Origin: Desulfobacteraceae bacterium 4572_130
GTDB lineage: Bacteria; Desulfobacterota; Desulfobacteria; Desulfobacterales; Desulfobacteraceae
Reading direction: 5' to 3'
Length of the DNA: 64,000 nt
Assembly (NCBI GenBank): GCA_002084425.1
Contig: NBLN01000001.1
Span: 54,522-118,521, forward strand
The position numbers and the translations under genes are program-made. Within the stretch, counting starts at the first letter, position 1, and every line of letters starts with the position of its first letter. Under the pieces are notes generated by a model. The model was given only the letters and a program-made list of their open reading frames with translations. It had not been told where the DNA came from and made no database searches. This document shows positions 8,760 to 17,704 of the stretch, piece after piece.

Positions 8760-9966
8760 TATTTTTTTCTAGGATAGGATCAAATTTATATATTCTGCGC
8801 ACATTTTTTATAATTCCACCAGGTCTAAATACCATCATAAGAACAAGGACTGCCCCAAATATAATCATTCTAAATTCTGAAAATGCTCTTAAATATTCTG
8901 GAAGAAGTATTAAAAGAAGTGCACCTAGAACAACGCCAGTTATGGAACCCATGCCACCCAGTACAACAGTACAAAGAATAATAACTGATTCCCAAATAGT
9001 AAAACTTGCAGGATTTATAAATGTTGTTTTTGCTGCAAAAATAACACCACCCATTCCTGCCCACATAGCACCAAGCCCAAAGGCTCGAAGTTTTGTTTTC
9101 CCCTTATTTATTCCCATTGCCTGACATGCTATTTCATCATCTTTTAAGGCAATCCAAGCCCTTCCAATCCTTGAATTTTGAAGTCTATTTGTTACAAAAA
9201 TTGTTAAAGCAACCATTCCTACAATAATATAAAATAAATATTTTGTTGTTCCTTGAAGAGATAGATCAATTCCCAGAAAACAAGGCTTGGGAATATTACT
9301 TATACCACTTGGGCCAAAGGAAAAATCATTCCAATTTTCCAGAACAAGACGAATTATCTCTCCAAACCCAAGCGTTACAATTGCCAAATAATCTCCTCTT
9401 AATCTTAAAACTGGATAACCTAAAATTACTCCAAATATTAATGCAAGAATACCGCCCAAAGGTAAAGCAATCCAAAAAATTAAACCATAGTGATAATTTA
9501 AAAGAGCATAGGAATAGGCACCAACTGCAAAAAAGGCGACATATCCAAGGTCTAGAAGTCCTGCAAGTCCAATAACAATATTAAGCCCTAGTCCCATCAT
9601 TACATAAATTAATGCTGAAATCATAATATTGGTTTGATACATGGAAAAAATATAAGGGAAACAAAGTACAAATAAACTTAATAGAATAATTACAGGAAAA
9701 AATATTTTTTTTTCATGTAATATATTATTCAAAAAAAAAAGTTGATATTTTTTTGTTTGTTTTCCTTTTTCTGGTCTTTTTTCAAGCATATAACGCCAAA
9801 GTATAGATAGAAAAAAAGAGCCTATACCAACACCAATCATATTAAGCCAACGCCATTTAATAACATTTTCAACAGTATTAACTTGAATCACAAGAATAGG
9901 AAAAGTTAAAAACATGAACCAGAGAGATACTAGAAATGATTTTTTTATTTGATTTTTTATTGTCAT
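8734..9966 (-). CDS. livM: Liv-type ABC transporter permease LivM
   Basis: Inner-membrane permease of the importer. 410 residues, about 10 hydrophobic segments, with the permease core GLNIVIGLAGLLDLGYVAFFAVGAYSYALL and GDYLAIVTLGFGEIIRLVLENW and the coupling segment GRAWIALKDDEIACQAMGIN. The N-terminal region of about 110 residues before the core holds two further predicted membrane segments and a basic loop, as in long LivM versions. The start ATG 9966 lacks an obvious Shine-Dalgarno. 253 bp without a recognisable gene separate it from livH. Confidence 0.94.
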   Translation of the reverse strand: MTIKNQIKKSFLVSLWFMFLTFPILVIQVNTVENVIKWRWLNMIGVGIGSFFLSILWRYMLEKRPEKGKQTKKYQLFFLNNILHEKKIFFPVIILLSLFVLCFPYIFSMYQTNIMISALIYVMMGLGLNIVIGLAGLLDLGYVAFFAVGAYSYALLNYHYGLIFWIALPLGGILALIFGVILGYPVLRLRGDYLAIVTLGFGEIIRLVLENWNDFSFGPSGISNIPKPCFLGIDLSLQGTTKYLFYIIVGMVALTIFVTNRLQNSRIGRAWIALKDDEIACQAMGINKGKTKLRAFGLGAMWAGMGGVIFAAKTTFINPASFTIWESVIILCTVVLGGMGSITGVVLGALLLILLPEYLRAFSEFRMIIFGAVLVLMMVFRPGGIIKNVRRIYKFDPILEKNSVKNEVNS

Positions 9967-10219
9967 AATTGATTATAAAAAATTAAAATTTAAAGGATAT
10001 ACTCATCTAAAAATAATTTGCAAAAAAATATATTTATAATTTATACTTATTTGATACATTGCAACAAGTATAACTAATGGAATGTAAACGTGCATTTAAT
10101 CTTTATCTAACTTCAATCTCATGGTAATGCTGTTTTTCATATATATTGAATAATTGTTTAGAATTCATAATTTTATTTAAATTTGATGAAATCATAGCTG
10201 AACAATTTTTATAATGCTA

Positions 10220-11134
10220 TCATACCTTTTTTGTTTCAGCCCTGCCAAGTATTCCAGATGGTCTAAATATTAAAATTAAAACAAGAAATAAAAATGCAAA
10301 TACATCTTCATAATCACTTGAAAAATAACCTGCAAAAAAACTTTCTGTTAATCCAAGAACAAAGGAACCTAGAACTGCTCCCGGTATGGAGCCAATTCCC
10401 CCTAAAACTGCTGCTACAAAAGCTTTAATACCTGCTGTAAATCCCATGTAAAAATTAATTTGTCCTATGTGACAGGCAATAAGAATACCGCCAATGGCAG
10501 CTGTTGCAGATCCCACAATAAAAGTAATAGATATAACTCTGTTAATATTTACTCCCATTAAAACAGCCATTACTTTATCTTGAGAAGTAGCGCGCATGGC
10601 TTTTCCAATTTTTGTAAACTTAATTAAAATTGTTAAACAAATCATTACAATAACTGTGGTTATAAGAATAACAAGCTCTGGTGATGTTAATATATGAGCA
10701 TAGGGTTCCCAAAATTCAAAATCAGGAATAAAATTGGGAAAGGGCAGAAAATCTGATGTCTGGGCAAGAAGAACATAATTTTGAAGAAAAAGGGACATTC
10801 CTATTGCACTTATAAGTGCAGACAGGCGTGGTGCATTGGAATCTCTTAATGGTTTGTATGCTATTTTTTCCATAGTATATCCATAGGCACATGAATATAT
10901 AATAGCTGTCAAAGCAGATAAAACTACAATTGCAAGTATAGGAAGCCCAAGCATTGTAAGAACACTTGAAATTATAAGTCCAGTAAATGCACCTATCATA
11001 TAAATTTCACCATGGGCAAAATTTATAAGCTCTACAATACCGTAAACCATGGTATATCCAAGAGCAATAAGAGCATAAATACTTCCTCTAGTAAGTCCGC
11101 CGAAAAAAAGATATGTAAGAAAATCAAAATCCAT
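10220..11134 (-). CDS. livH: Liv-type ABC transporter permease LivH
   Basis: Inner-membrane permease partner of LivM. 304 residues, about 8 membrane segments. Diagnostic stretches are GSIYALIALGYTMVYGIVELINFAHGEIYMIGAF, GKAMRATSQDKVMAVLMGVN (the loop that contacts the ATPase) and GIKAFVAAVLGGIGSIPGAVLG. It follows livK after a hairpin that probably lowers transcription into the permease genes. Confidence 0.95.
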   Translation of the reverse strand: MDFDFLTYLFFGGLTRGSIYALIALGYTMVYGIVELINFAHGEIYMIGAFTGLIISSVLTMLGLPILAIVVLSALTAIIYSCAYGYTMEKIAYKPLRDSNAPRLSALISAIGMSLFLQNYVLLAQTSDFLPFPNFIPDFEFWEPYAHILTSPELVILITTVIVMICLTILIKFTKIGKAMRATSQDKVMAVLMGVNINRVISITFIVGSATAAIGGILIACHIGQINFYMGFTAGIKAFVAAVLGGIGSIPGAVLGSFVLGLTESFFAGYFSSDYEDVFAFLFLVLILIFRPSGILGRAETKKV

Positions 11135-11211
11135 AAAATTTACTTTGTTTTTTTTATAAAAATTCAGCGTAATGCTATGAAAAAAAATTTACCTAATAGA
11201 TTGAAATTTAT

Positions 11212-11247
11212 AAAAATAGGGAGTGCAATTCTGCACTCCCTATTTTT
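11212..11247. terminator. Hairpin between livK and livH (attenuator/terminator)
   Basis: A perfect 16-bp stem, AAAAATAGGGAGTGCA paired with TGCACTCCCTATTTTT, with loop ATTC. It has A and T runs on both sides, so it can act in either direction. Placed just after livK and before livH on the transcribed strand, it fits partial termination that makes binding protein in excess of permease. A degenerate half copy (CTGTACTCTCTATTTTT) follows at about 11254. Confidence 0.85.
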
Positions 11248-11279
11248 GCAAGTCTGTACTCTCTATTTTTAATAAATTG

Positions 11280-12422
11280 CTATTTTTTTATTTTTTGTTC
11301 TAAAAAAACATTATTTTCAACTTTATAAACAGAAAAACCTATACCTGTTGCATCTCCATTTTTATCAAATCTGATTTTTCCAAGGGGGGTTTCAACATAC
11401 TCTGTTCTAAGAGCTTTAACTATTGCATCATAATTTGTGGAACCTGCTTTTTCAATACCATTAAGCAAAGCCAGAGTTGCAGCATAACCTGCATAGAAAA
11501 ATGTTCCAGGATCCGATCCATAGGCTTTTTGGTGTTCTTTTTTTGCCAGAATATTAAGGGAATTTTTAGAAACATCGCGAGGTCCTGTAGCATATACACC
11601 TTCAGCATATTTTCCAGTAACCTTAATAAAGCTATTATCTTTGATACCATCAGCACCCATAAAAAATGTTTTTATTCTTTTCTTACGCATAAGAGTAACA
11701 ATTTTGGAAGCTTCAGGATGATATCCACCCCAGACAACAAGATCTGGATTTTTATGTCTAACTTTAGTTACAATTGCTGAATAATCAACAGCACCTGGAG
11801 TTACGCCTTCAAAAAGAACAACTTCAACACCTTTTTGTATAAAATATTTCTTTGCAAGCACTGCCGCACCTTTGCCATAATCACCTTTATCATGAAGTAC
11901 TGCAACTTTTTTAACATTAAGATTTTCAATGGCAAATTGTACCTGAAGTTGTGCTTGAACAGCATCATGAGCAATAGTTCTAAAAAAATTAGGATAATTA
12001 CCAGATAATGTAAGGTCAGGATTTGTAGCAGAAGGCGACATAGCAATAACACCTGCTTCTTTATAAAAACCAAGGGCAGCTTTTGTTGCACCACTACAGA
12101 TATGCCCAACAACAACACTTGCTCCATCAGAAATTAGTTTTGTTGCTGTGTTGCCTGCAACTTCAGGTTTACAAACATCATCTTCTACTAGAAGCTCAAC
12201 TTTTTTACCAAGAATGCCGCCCTTTGCATTAATTTTATCTATAACAAGCTTAGCAGCATGAATTGTTGGAATTCCATAGGATGCTAAATCTCCACTATGA
12301 GCACCTGCAACACCCAATTTAATTGTATCAGTCTTAGCATCAATGGCAAAAGATATTCCATATAAAAAAAATAGTGCAAACAAAAATGTTATAAAACTAA
12401 ATAGTTTCCCTGTTTTTTTCAT
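11280..12422 (-). CDS. livK: Liv-type periplasmic substrate-binding protein
   Basis: Captures the substrate in the periplasm for LivHMGF. 380 residues; signal peptide at about 1-26 (MKKTGKLFSFITFLF... ending SFA), then the type I periplasmic-binding fold: IKLGVAGAHSGDLASYG, LVEDDVCKPEVAGNTATKLI, VGHICSGATKAAL, PSATNPDL, VAVLHDKGDYGKGAA. No lipobox Cys, so it is soluble. ATG 12422 has AAGGAG seven bases upstream. The neighbouring aromatic-type oxidation genes suggest a phenylalanine or aromatic acid ligand, but the family is broad. Confidence 0.94.
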   Translation of the reverse strand: MKKTGKLFSFITFLFALFFLYGISFAIDAKTDTIKLGVAGAHSGDLASYGIPTIHAAKLVIDKINAKGGILGKKVELLVEDDVCKPEVAGNTATKLISDGASVVVGHICSGATKAALGFYKEAGVIAMSPSATNPDLTLSGNYPNFFRTIAHDAVQAQLQVQFAIENLNVKKVAVLHDKGDYGKGAAVLAKKYFIQKGVEVVLFEGVTPGAVDYSAIVTKVRHKNPDLVVWGGYHPEASKIVTLMRKKRIKTFFMGADGIKDNSFIKVTGKYAEGVYATGPRDVSKNSLNILAKKEHQKAYGSDPGTFFYAGYAATLALLNGIEKAGSTNYDAIVKALRTEYVETPLGKIRFDKNGDATGIGFSVYKVENNVFLEQKIKK

Positions 12423-12480
12423 AAAATTCTCCTTTTTGAATTGTTCTTTATACCAAATTTTTTATTAGTTTATCATTCTT

Positions 12481-12963
12481 TTATTTATTAATGCTAGTGG
12501 CAGCTTTTCTAACCTGTTCAGCTGCTGTTTGCATGGCATCTTTATTTGTATTAGATTTTTCTTTAAATTGTATGGCTTGTGCATCACAAAATCTAACACA
12601 CTGGGGTTTGCCATCACAAAAATCACATTTCATAACCTTATTATCAATAAAATCATAACTCATAGCACCAAAGGGACATATTGATATACACATAAGGCAA
12701 CCTATACATTTATCATAATTAACAGATACAAGACCTGTATCAGAATCTTTTGAAATAGCTTCCATTGGACAAACTTGAACACAGGGCGCATTATCGCATT
12801 GCCTGCATACCATAGGAAGAAATTCACCTGTCATTTCCCATTTTACTATTTTTATTCTTGACCTATATGTATTAACAACCTTTTCATGCCAAACAGAACA
12901 TACTTGTTCACAAATCCTGCATCCTGTGCATTTTTCTGAATCTATAACTAATATTTTTTCCAT
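12481..12963 (-). CDS. Four-cluster ferredoxin-like subunit of aldehyde oxidoreductase
   Basis: 160 residues with 16 cysteines in four [4Fe-4S]-type groups: CTGCRICEQVC near 14-24, CRQCDNAPCVQVC near 53-65, CIGCLMCISIC near 86-96 and CDFCDGKPQCVRFC near 113-126. The tail after residue 135 is a charged helix. It begins 14 bases after the AOR gene, so it is most likely the electron-transfer subunit of that enzyme, comparable to AorA of multi-subunit aldehyde oxidoreductases. The FAD subunit (AorC) found in some relatives is not encoded here. Confidence 0.85.
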   Translation of the reverse strand: MEKILVIDSEKCTGCRICEQVCSVWHEKVVNTYRSRIKIVKWEMTGEFLPMVCRQCDNAPCVQVCPMEAISKDSDTGLVSVNYDKCIGCLMCISICPFGAMSYDFIDNKVMKCDFCDGKPQCVRFCDAQAIQFKEKSNTNKDAMQTAAEQVRKAATSINK

Positions 12964-12977
12964 ATTATTTTCCTGTT

Positions 12978-14885
12978 TTAAAGAAGTCCTGAAGGTTCAT
13001 TATTAAGACTAAGTTTTTCTAAAGTTTCTGGTTTAGGCACACCATTTTCATCCCAACCATGTAATTCATAATATTGATCCAGCATTATTTTAAATTTATC
13101 TCTATCAATAAATTTTCCTCTGACAACAGGAAGTCCTAAGGGTACCGGCTCATCAAAATAGGGATCAACAAGATTATCATGGGAACGATTAAGACCTTCT
13201 CGTATGTTAAAAAGTCTTTCCATTGTATAACCACGATCACCAACATCCCAAATTTCTTTAGCAGTAAATTCCATGCCTGTATTAAAATAAATAAGTTTTG
13301 TCCATTCATCAAAAGCAGGCATATTAGGTCCCAAAAACACAGTATGAAATTTACAAATACCAAGACAATCCACAGCTTCATAGCAGATTTCCTGCCAGAT
13401 TACCTGCCATGGCTTACCTTCATAATCTCTGTAATCTGAAGTTAATGGTCCATCATAAGGAACTGGATTTCCATAAATTTTCTTTAAAAATTTTTCAGGA
13501 AGATGGTAAAGATCAATGGCAGGTCTTCCCCTTAAATGGTCAGAACCTCTTGATGAAACAGCAACATTTAATGCAAGGGCAGGTGTTGGACGCTCATCAG
13601 AATGTAGATTGCTCATTCCCTTGACATGGATTTGATATTTCAGGGAATCTTTACCAATTATATCAGCAGCTCTAATTGGACCTTCCGCAAGAATATCTCC
13701 AAGTCCTTCCCTGTTTGCAATCATATGAATTAATTTAATTACAGTTTCATCATTACCCCAGGTAAGATCCAAACCATTTGTATCTTTTTTTGTAAGAATA
13801 CCCTTTTCATAAAGCTCCATAGCCCAGGATATCATGCTGCCTGTTTCAAGAGTATCTAAACCATAATAATTTACAAGATGATTTCCAACTAAAACTGTAT
13901 TTTTACTTGTGCATCCAACTTCCGATGCAAAGGCACCAAGGGAAGTATATTCAGGACCTTCATCATAAGTACCTTTATATTTTCCATGTTTAATTATATA
14001 TTTTCCACGGCAATGTATCTGGCATCCAAAACATCCTGCTGTGCCAACAAGCTCTTCTTCTATGGATTCAGGTTCAACATCATCAGCATTGGTAAGCTGA
14101 TTTAACTGAAAATTTCTGGTTCGTACAAGACCAGTAGAGTTTGTAGCACCCCAGATAAAAAGAGTTCCAAGTTTTTGCATTGTTTTTGATACTTTAGCTG
14201 ATACAATCTGATCTATAATTTTTTTATTATATTCAAGAGCTTCCATTGCATGGGCTATTTTAATATTCATAGTTCCCTTTGCTGCAACAGCTTTTAAATT
14301 TTTAGATCCCCAGACAGCACCAATACCTGTTCTTCCAGCTGCATTTTTTACTGAGGTTCTAATGCATGCATATCGTACAAGATTTTCACCAGCCTGACCT
14401 ATACACAAGGATTTAACATCTGTATCATTAAGCTCTTTTTGAATCATGGTCTGGGTTAAACAAGAGTCCTTACCCCACAAATTTGAAGCATCCCTGATTT
14501 CTATTTTACCATTATTAAGATAAAGATATACTGGTTTTTCAGATTTACCTTTAATTACAAGGTGATCAAATCCAGCCTGCCTCATTTCAGGTCCAAAAAA
14601 TCCTCCTACATTTGCAGAGCCTATAAAACCTGTTAATGGAGATTTAGCAGCAACATGGGTTCTGGAAGATGCTGAAGCAAGTGTTCCCACAAGTAATCCT
14701 GCACTTATAATAGCTACATTTTCAGAACTTAAAGGATCAATATTTGGGGAAACATGATTATATAAAAGATAATTATCAAGACCACGACCACCTAGATATA
14801 AACGCCTAATTTTTTCTGGAATATTTTCAGTTTTAATTTCCCTTGTTGTTAAATTTATATATGCAATTTTACGATTCATTGACAT
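12978..14885 (-). CDS. aor: Tungsten-type aldehyde:ferredoxin oxidoreductase (AOR family)
   Basis: Oxidises an aldehyde to a carboxylic acid (reversibly) using a W-bis-pterin centre and one [4Fe-4S] cluster. 635 residues. The N-terminal domain has RRLYLGGRGLDNYLLY and SPLTGFIGSANVGGFFGPE; the cluster ligands are C285, C288, C292 (GCFGCQIHC) and C507 (DCLGIC). These match AOR, not molybdenum hydroxylases. The start ATG 14885 has GGAGGGG upstream, inside the end of the zinc-ribbon gene. Next to PadBCD-like genes, phenylacetaldehyde is a plausible substrate. BamB-type benzoyl-CoA reductase is in the same superfamily, but other bam genes are absent here. Confidence 0.9.
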   Translation of the reverse strand: MSMNRKIAYINLTTREIKTENIPEKIRRLYLGGRGLDNYLLYNHVSPNIDPLSSENVAIISAGLLVGTLASASSRTHVAAKSPLTGFIGSANVGGFFGPEMRQAGFDHLVIKGKSEKPVYLYLNNGKIEIRDASNLWGKDSCLTQTMIQKELNDTDVKSLCIGQAGENLVRYACIRTSVKNAAGRTGIGAVWGSKNLKAVAAKGTMNIKIAHAMEALEYNKKIIDQIVSAKVSKTMQKLGTLFIWGATNSTGLVRTRNFQLNQLTNADDVEPESIEEELVGTAGCFGCQIHCRGKYIIKHGKYKGTYDEGPEYTSLGAFASEVGCTSKNTVLVGNHLVNYYGLDTLETGSMISWAMELYEKGILTKKDTNGLDLTWGNDETVIKLIHMIANREGLGDILAEGPIRAADIIGKDSLKYQIHVKGMSNLHSDERPTPALALNVAVSSRGSDHLRGRPAIDLYHLPEKFLKKIYGNPVPYDGPLTSDYRDYEGKPWQVIWQEICYEAVDCLGICKFHTVFLGPNMPAFDEWTKLIYFNTGMEFTAKEIWDVGDRGYTMERLFNIREGLNRSHDNLVDPYFDEPVPLGLPVVRGKFIDRDKFKIMLDQYYELHGWDENGVPKPETLEKLSLNNEPSGLL

Positions 14886-14886
14886 T

Positions 14887-15138
14887 TTAAGCCCCTCCCT
14901 TTTCCGCCATTTTTTCCCTGCTTAATTTTTCATGTTTTTCCCATACAGGTCCTCTAATGCGGGGCTCATTAGGAGAAAACCACCATATCCTCCATGCATA
15001 ACCACATTTTGTACAGGTATATTCTGTTGCATTTTTCGGCGGTATAACACGCTCAAAACAATATAAACATCTGAATTGACCCGTTGTTCTGCCCTTTATT
15101 GATTTTTCCGCTAAAGTTTTATTATGAGAACCTGTCAT
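14887..15138 (-). CDS. Small zinc-ribbon protein upstream of AOR
   Basis: 83 residues with C24-x2-C27-x14-C42-x2-C45, a zinc-ribbon or rubredoxin-like knuckle, followed by the Trp-rich YAWRIWWFSPNEP and a charged helix rich in Lys/Glu. The stop precedes the AOR start by one base and the AOR ribosome-binding site lies inside this gene, so the two are coupled. Role unknown: it could be an assembly or metal-delivery factor for the AOR, or a one-electron carrier if it binds iron. I do not recognise a named family. Confidence 0.75.
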   Translation of the reverse strand: MTGSHNKTLAEKSIKGRTTGQFRCLYCFERVIPPKNATEYTCTKCGYAWRIWWFSPNEPRIRGPVWEKHEKLSREKMAEKGGA

Positions 15139-15208
15139 TTTTTTCCTCCATATAAAAAAATAATATAATATCTATTTTTAGATAATATAACCTTATTTCT
15201 TGAATTGT

Positions 15209-15218
15209 AGTTGCAACT
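15209..15218. promoter_or_regulatory. Palindrome upstream of the AOR operon
   Basis: AGTTGCAACT is a perfect 10-bp palindrome lying 71 bases before the zinc-ribbon start, in the only gap between ubiX and the AOR genes. It could be an operator. No second copy was found by eye, so this is weak. Confidence 0.25.
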
Positions 15219-15233
15219 CAGAATCATTTTTAA

Positions 15234-15286
15234 ATGCTTGAAAAAATACTAGACTAAAGTAGAAGAAGAATTTTTACGACGCCAAT
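15234..15286 (-). repeat. R3 repeat forming the 3' end of ubiX
   Basis: On the reverse strand TTGGCGTCGTAAAAATTC is followed by a stretch ending ACTTTAGTCTAGTATTTT. The same long form occurs at 20404-20452 and 21725-21775. It supplies the last ten or so codons (RRKNSSSTLV) and the TAG stop of ubiX. Confidence 0.65.
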
Positions 15287-15845
15287 CACCTTGCCAGCGC
15301 ATGAAAAGATTATGCTCTATACCAATAATATCCAATGCCTTGCCAATACTATGATTTATAATATCATCAATTGTTTTGGGCTGATTATAAAATGATGGAA
15401 CAGGGGGCAGAATATGAATTCCCATATCTGCTGCCTGGGTCATAAGCTTTAAATGTCCCTTGTGCAATGGTGTTTCTCTTACCATAAGAACTATTTTTCG
15501 GTCTTCCTTTAATGTTACATCAGCTGCTCTTATTAAAAGATTTTCTGTGTAGGAATTTGCAATACCTGATAATGTTTTTATGGAGCAGGGAGCTATAACC
15601 ATTGCCTTTGTCAAAAATGAACCACTTGCAACAGGTGCTGTTATATCATTATTTTCATAGGAAAAATCAGCCATGTTCATGACTTTTTCAACATTATAAT
15701 TTGTTTCAATACCAATATTAATTTTTCCTGCATTAGAAATAATAAGGTGAGTTTCTATATCTATTTTTTTAAGCACTTGAAGCATTTTTATGCCATAAAT
15801 AACACCACTTGCACCGGAAATACCTATTATAATTCTATTACACAC
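15249..15845 (-). CDS. ubiX: UbiX-family flavin prenyltransferase
   Basis: UbiX prenylates FMN to make the prenyl-FMN cofactor of UbiD-type (de)carboxylases. 198 residues. Family motifs are GISGASGVIYG near residues 8-18, APCSIKTLSGIANSYTENLLIRAADVTLKE, VLMVRETPL and ILPPVPSFYNQPKT. GTG 15845 is the only start that keeps the N-terminal motif; AGGGG lies upstream. The C-terminal tail DWRRKNSSSTLV comes from an R3 repeat and is unlikely to be functional. No ubiD-like gene is present in the window, so its client enzyme must be elsewhere. Confidence 0.92.
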   Translation of the reverse strand: MCNRIIIGISGASGVIYGIKMLQVLKKIDIETHLIISNAGKINIGIETNYNVEKVMNMADFSYENNDITAPVASGSFLTKAMVIAPCSIKTLSGIANSYTENLLIRAADVTLKEDRKIVLMVRETPLHKGHLKLMTQAADMGIHILPPVPSFYNQPKTIDDIINHSIGKALDIIGIEHNLFMRWQGDWRRKNSSSTLV

Positions 15846-15856
15846 AAATAATTCCC

Positions 15857-16249
15857 CTAGCTTTTTGATTTTTTTACTAGAATATCTAAAATCAAATCAA
15901 CTAATATTCTGCTGTTTTTAATAACTTTTTTTATTTCTTGGTCATTGATTTTATCCCAATGCATACCAGCTGTTACAACGGTTGTTGTGTTTAAACAAGA
16001 TGCCAGAATTTCTGATACAGCCTTTGCAATATCATATTCTTTATGCGCACTAAGACAAATAACAGATGCTGTTGAACTTATTATATCAGATTTTTTTAAA
16101 CTTGGTCTAGGATGTGCACAAGACACTGCACCAATATGAGGTTTTTCACCTCCATAAATCGCAATAAGCAAATCATTGCCAATAAATTTAACATCTGCTT
16201 TTAAACTAAAATAATCATCACCTGTTTTTATAGTAAAATCTGATTTCAT
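15857..16249 (-). CDS. LpdD-like protein (prenyl-FMN enzyme partner)
   Basis: 130 residues. The stretch HIGAVSCAHPRPSLKK, then SSTASVICLSAHKEYDIAKAVSEILA and TTVVTAGMHWDKINDQEI, resembles the small LpdD-like proteins encoded beside UbiX and UbiD-type gallate/protocatechuate decarboxylases, where they act as accessory or chaperone-like proteins. It lies 11 bases upstream of ubiX and three bases after the GNAT gene, in one transcript. The assignment comes from remembered family pattern plus the UbiX neighbour; it cannot be fixed without a profile search. Confidence 0.65.
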   Translation of the reverse strand: MKSDFTIKTGDDYFSLKADVKFIGNDLLIAIYGGEKPHIGAVSCAHPRPSLKKSDIISSTASVICLSAHKEYDIAKAVSEILASCLNTTTVVTAGMHWDKINDQEIKKVIKNSRILVDLILDILVKKSKS

Positions 16250-16252
16250 TAT

Positions 16253-16693
16253 TTATAATTTCTTACATAGATTGATAAAATTACTTCGTTCAAATCCAAG
16301 TTTTTTAAAAAAAGATAAAAGATCAATGGAATCCCACATTACAGAAGAATATATATGTTCAATATTTTTTTTCTTGTAAATCTGAAATATTTCTTTAGCA
16401 AGCTTAACACCAAGCCCCTGACCCATGAAATCGGGCTTAACACCCATAGTTACAATCCAAGCGCTTTTTTTAAGACCAAAACCTGCATATAAAAGATTAC
16501 TAATCATGTAACCTGCTACTTTATTATCAATTTCAGCAACCAAACTTGTTTCATGTTCATTATTTGCTATTTTATATTGAATAAGCTTTTCAAAATTAAT
16601 TTCAGAACTATTTTTTGAAATTGCATTACTAATTTTTTGAATAGCACCAGCATCATTTAAAGATATTTTTCTTATAATCACACTTTTTTTCAA
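16253..16693 (-). CDS. GNAT-family N-acetyltransferase
   Basis: 146 residues with the GNAT acetyl-CoA motif A: WIVTMGVKPDFMGQGLGVKLAKEIF (Q-x-x-G-x-G/A type P-loop), an upstream beta strand LVAEIDNKVAGYMIS and the terminal segment LLSFFKKLGFERSNF. The substrate is unknown. It sits between the NrfD-type anchor and the LpdD-like gene with gaps of 3 and 25 bases, so it is cotranscribed. A role in modifying a protein or CoA-linked compound of this pathway is possible but not shown. Confidence 0.85.
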   Translation of the reverse strand: MKKSVIIRKISLNDAGAIQKISNAISKNSSEINFEKLIQYKIANNEHETSLVAEIDNKVAGYMISNLLYAGFGLKKSAWIVTMGVKPDFMGQGLGVKLAKEIFQIYKKKNIEHIYSSVMWDSIDLLSFFKKLGFERSNFINLCKKL

Positions 16694-16718
16694 AAGCTCC
16701 TCCTGTTATTCACTATAC

Positions 16719-17690
16719 TTATATTAAAGGCTGATACACAGCACTTTTCATAACAAGATATCGCAAAGCTAAATCTCCTGCAAAAACAAAAACCATCCTA
16801 AAGAAAATAAGCCCTGCATTTACATTGCCACCCCACATGATAAGCGTAAAAAATAAAGGAACAACAATTCCAAGTACTATCACTCCAATATAAAAACCCT
16901 TTGCTAATTCACCTTTTAAAAGAATATTAATAGATTTTTTTGCAGCTTCAGAGGAATGAAATGTTCCCCAGAGATAAAAGACAATAAGACCAATATAAAC
17001 TAGAAGAAAAAGCTCCGACCATATTTCAAAGCCTGATGCAAGAGAACCTGAAACAGATAACATAAATTGAAAAATCTGGCTTCCTACCCATATACCTGAA
17101 ATTATTGAAAGGGGAAGAACCATGGTTGAATTCCAGGAAGGAAGGGCTTTAATTACATTCATGGTTGCAAAACCATGCATAATAATAAGAATACAAATAA
17201 TCCCTAACATGCAATTTAAAAATGGATTAAATTTTGCTGTAAAAATTTGGAAAAAACCAAGTATTGCAAAAACAAGTATAACCCACATTCCCCTAGCAAG
17301 CTCTGAAGAACTTATATTTGTTAAAATCCGCCAAAACCGTTTTGGATTACCAAGGTAGAGCATATGAACACTGCCGCCAAGGACAAGAGTTATGAGCCAT
17401 CCCAGAATAAGTCCCAAACGATATTGAAAAAACATTGACATAAAATAAAGACCTGCACCTATTTCAGAAAAAAAGAATGCAAGCCAGAGAAATATGCCTT
17501 TTTCTTTAATCCATTCTTGTTGCGGTGTTGATTTTATCATCCAATCATAGGGTTTAAAGCTTGAATCAGAAGGAGAAAATATATTTTTTACTGATTTAAT
17601 AATGTTCTGTTTATTTCCCATTTTTTCAGTTTTTATAAACTTTAATGGAGAAGATATTTTTTTTATAAATTCAATAATTTTTTGTTTCAT
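16719..17690 (-). CDS. NrfD/PsrC-type membrane anchor (PadD-like)
   Basis: 323 residues: a hydrophilic N-terminal region of about 70 residues, then about eight membrane helices. The pattern (FFFSEIGAGLYFMSMFF, GSVHMLYLGNPKRFWRIL, SSELARGMWV) matches the NrfD/DmsC group, which link Fe-S/molybdopterin subunits to the quinone pool. It follows the catalytic subunit after 14 bases. In phenylacetyl-CoA:acceptor oxidoreductase the third subunit (PadD) has this role. Electrons would go to menaquinone. Confidence 0.85.
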   Translation of the reverse strand: MKQKIIEFIKKISSPLKFIKTEKMGNKQNIIKSVKNIFSPSDSSFKPYDWMIKSTPQQEWIKEKGIFLWLAFFFSEIGAGLYFMSMFFQYRLGLILGWLITLVLGGSVHMLYLGNPKRFWRILTNISSSELARGMWVILVFAILGFFQIFTAKFNPFLNCMLGIICILIIMHGFATMNVIKALPSWNSTMVLPLSIISGIWVGSQIFQFMLSVSGSLASGFEIWSELFLLVYIGLIVFYLWGTFHSSEAAKKSINILLKGELAKGFYIGVIVLGIVVPLFFTLIMWGGNVNAGLIFFRMVFVFAGDLALRYLVMKSAVYQPLI

Positions 17691-17704
17691 TTTTTTCTCT
17701 CCTT

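Noticed and set aside
9243..9575. 110-residue + strand frame inside livM
   Set aside because: Antisense of membrane-protein codons; no start signal or family pattern.
12978..14885. AOR-family protein as BamB of class II benzoyl-CoA reductase
   Set aside because: No bamC-I genes adjoin it, and the single four-cluster partner and PadBCD context fit an aldehyde oxidoreductase better. Not excluded without phylogeny.
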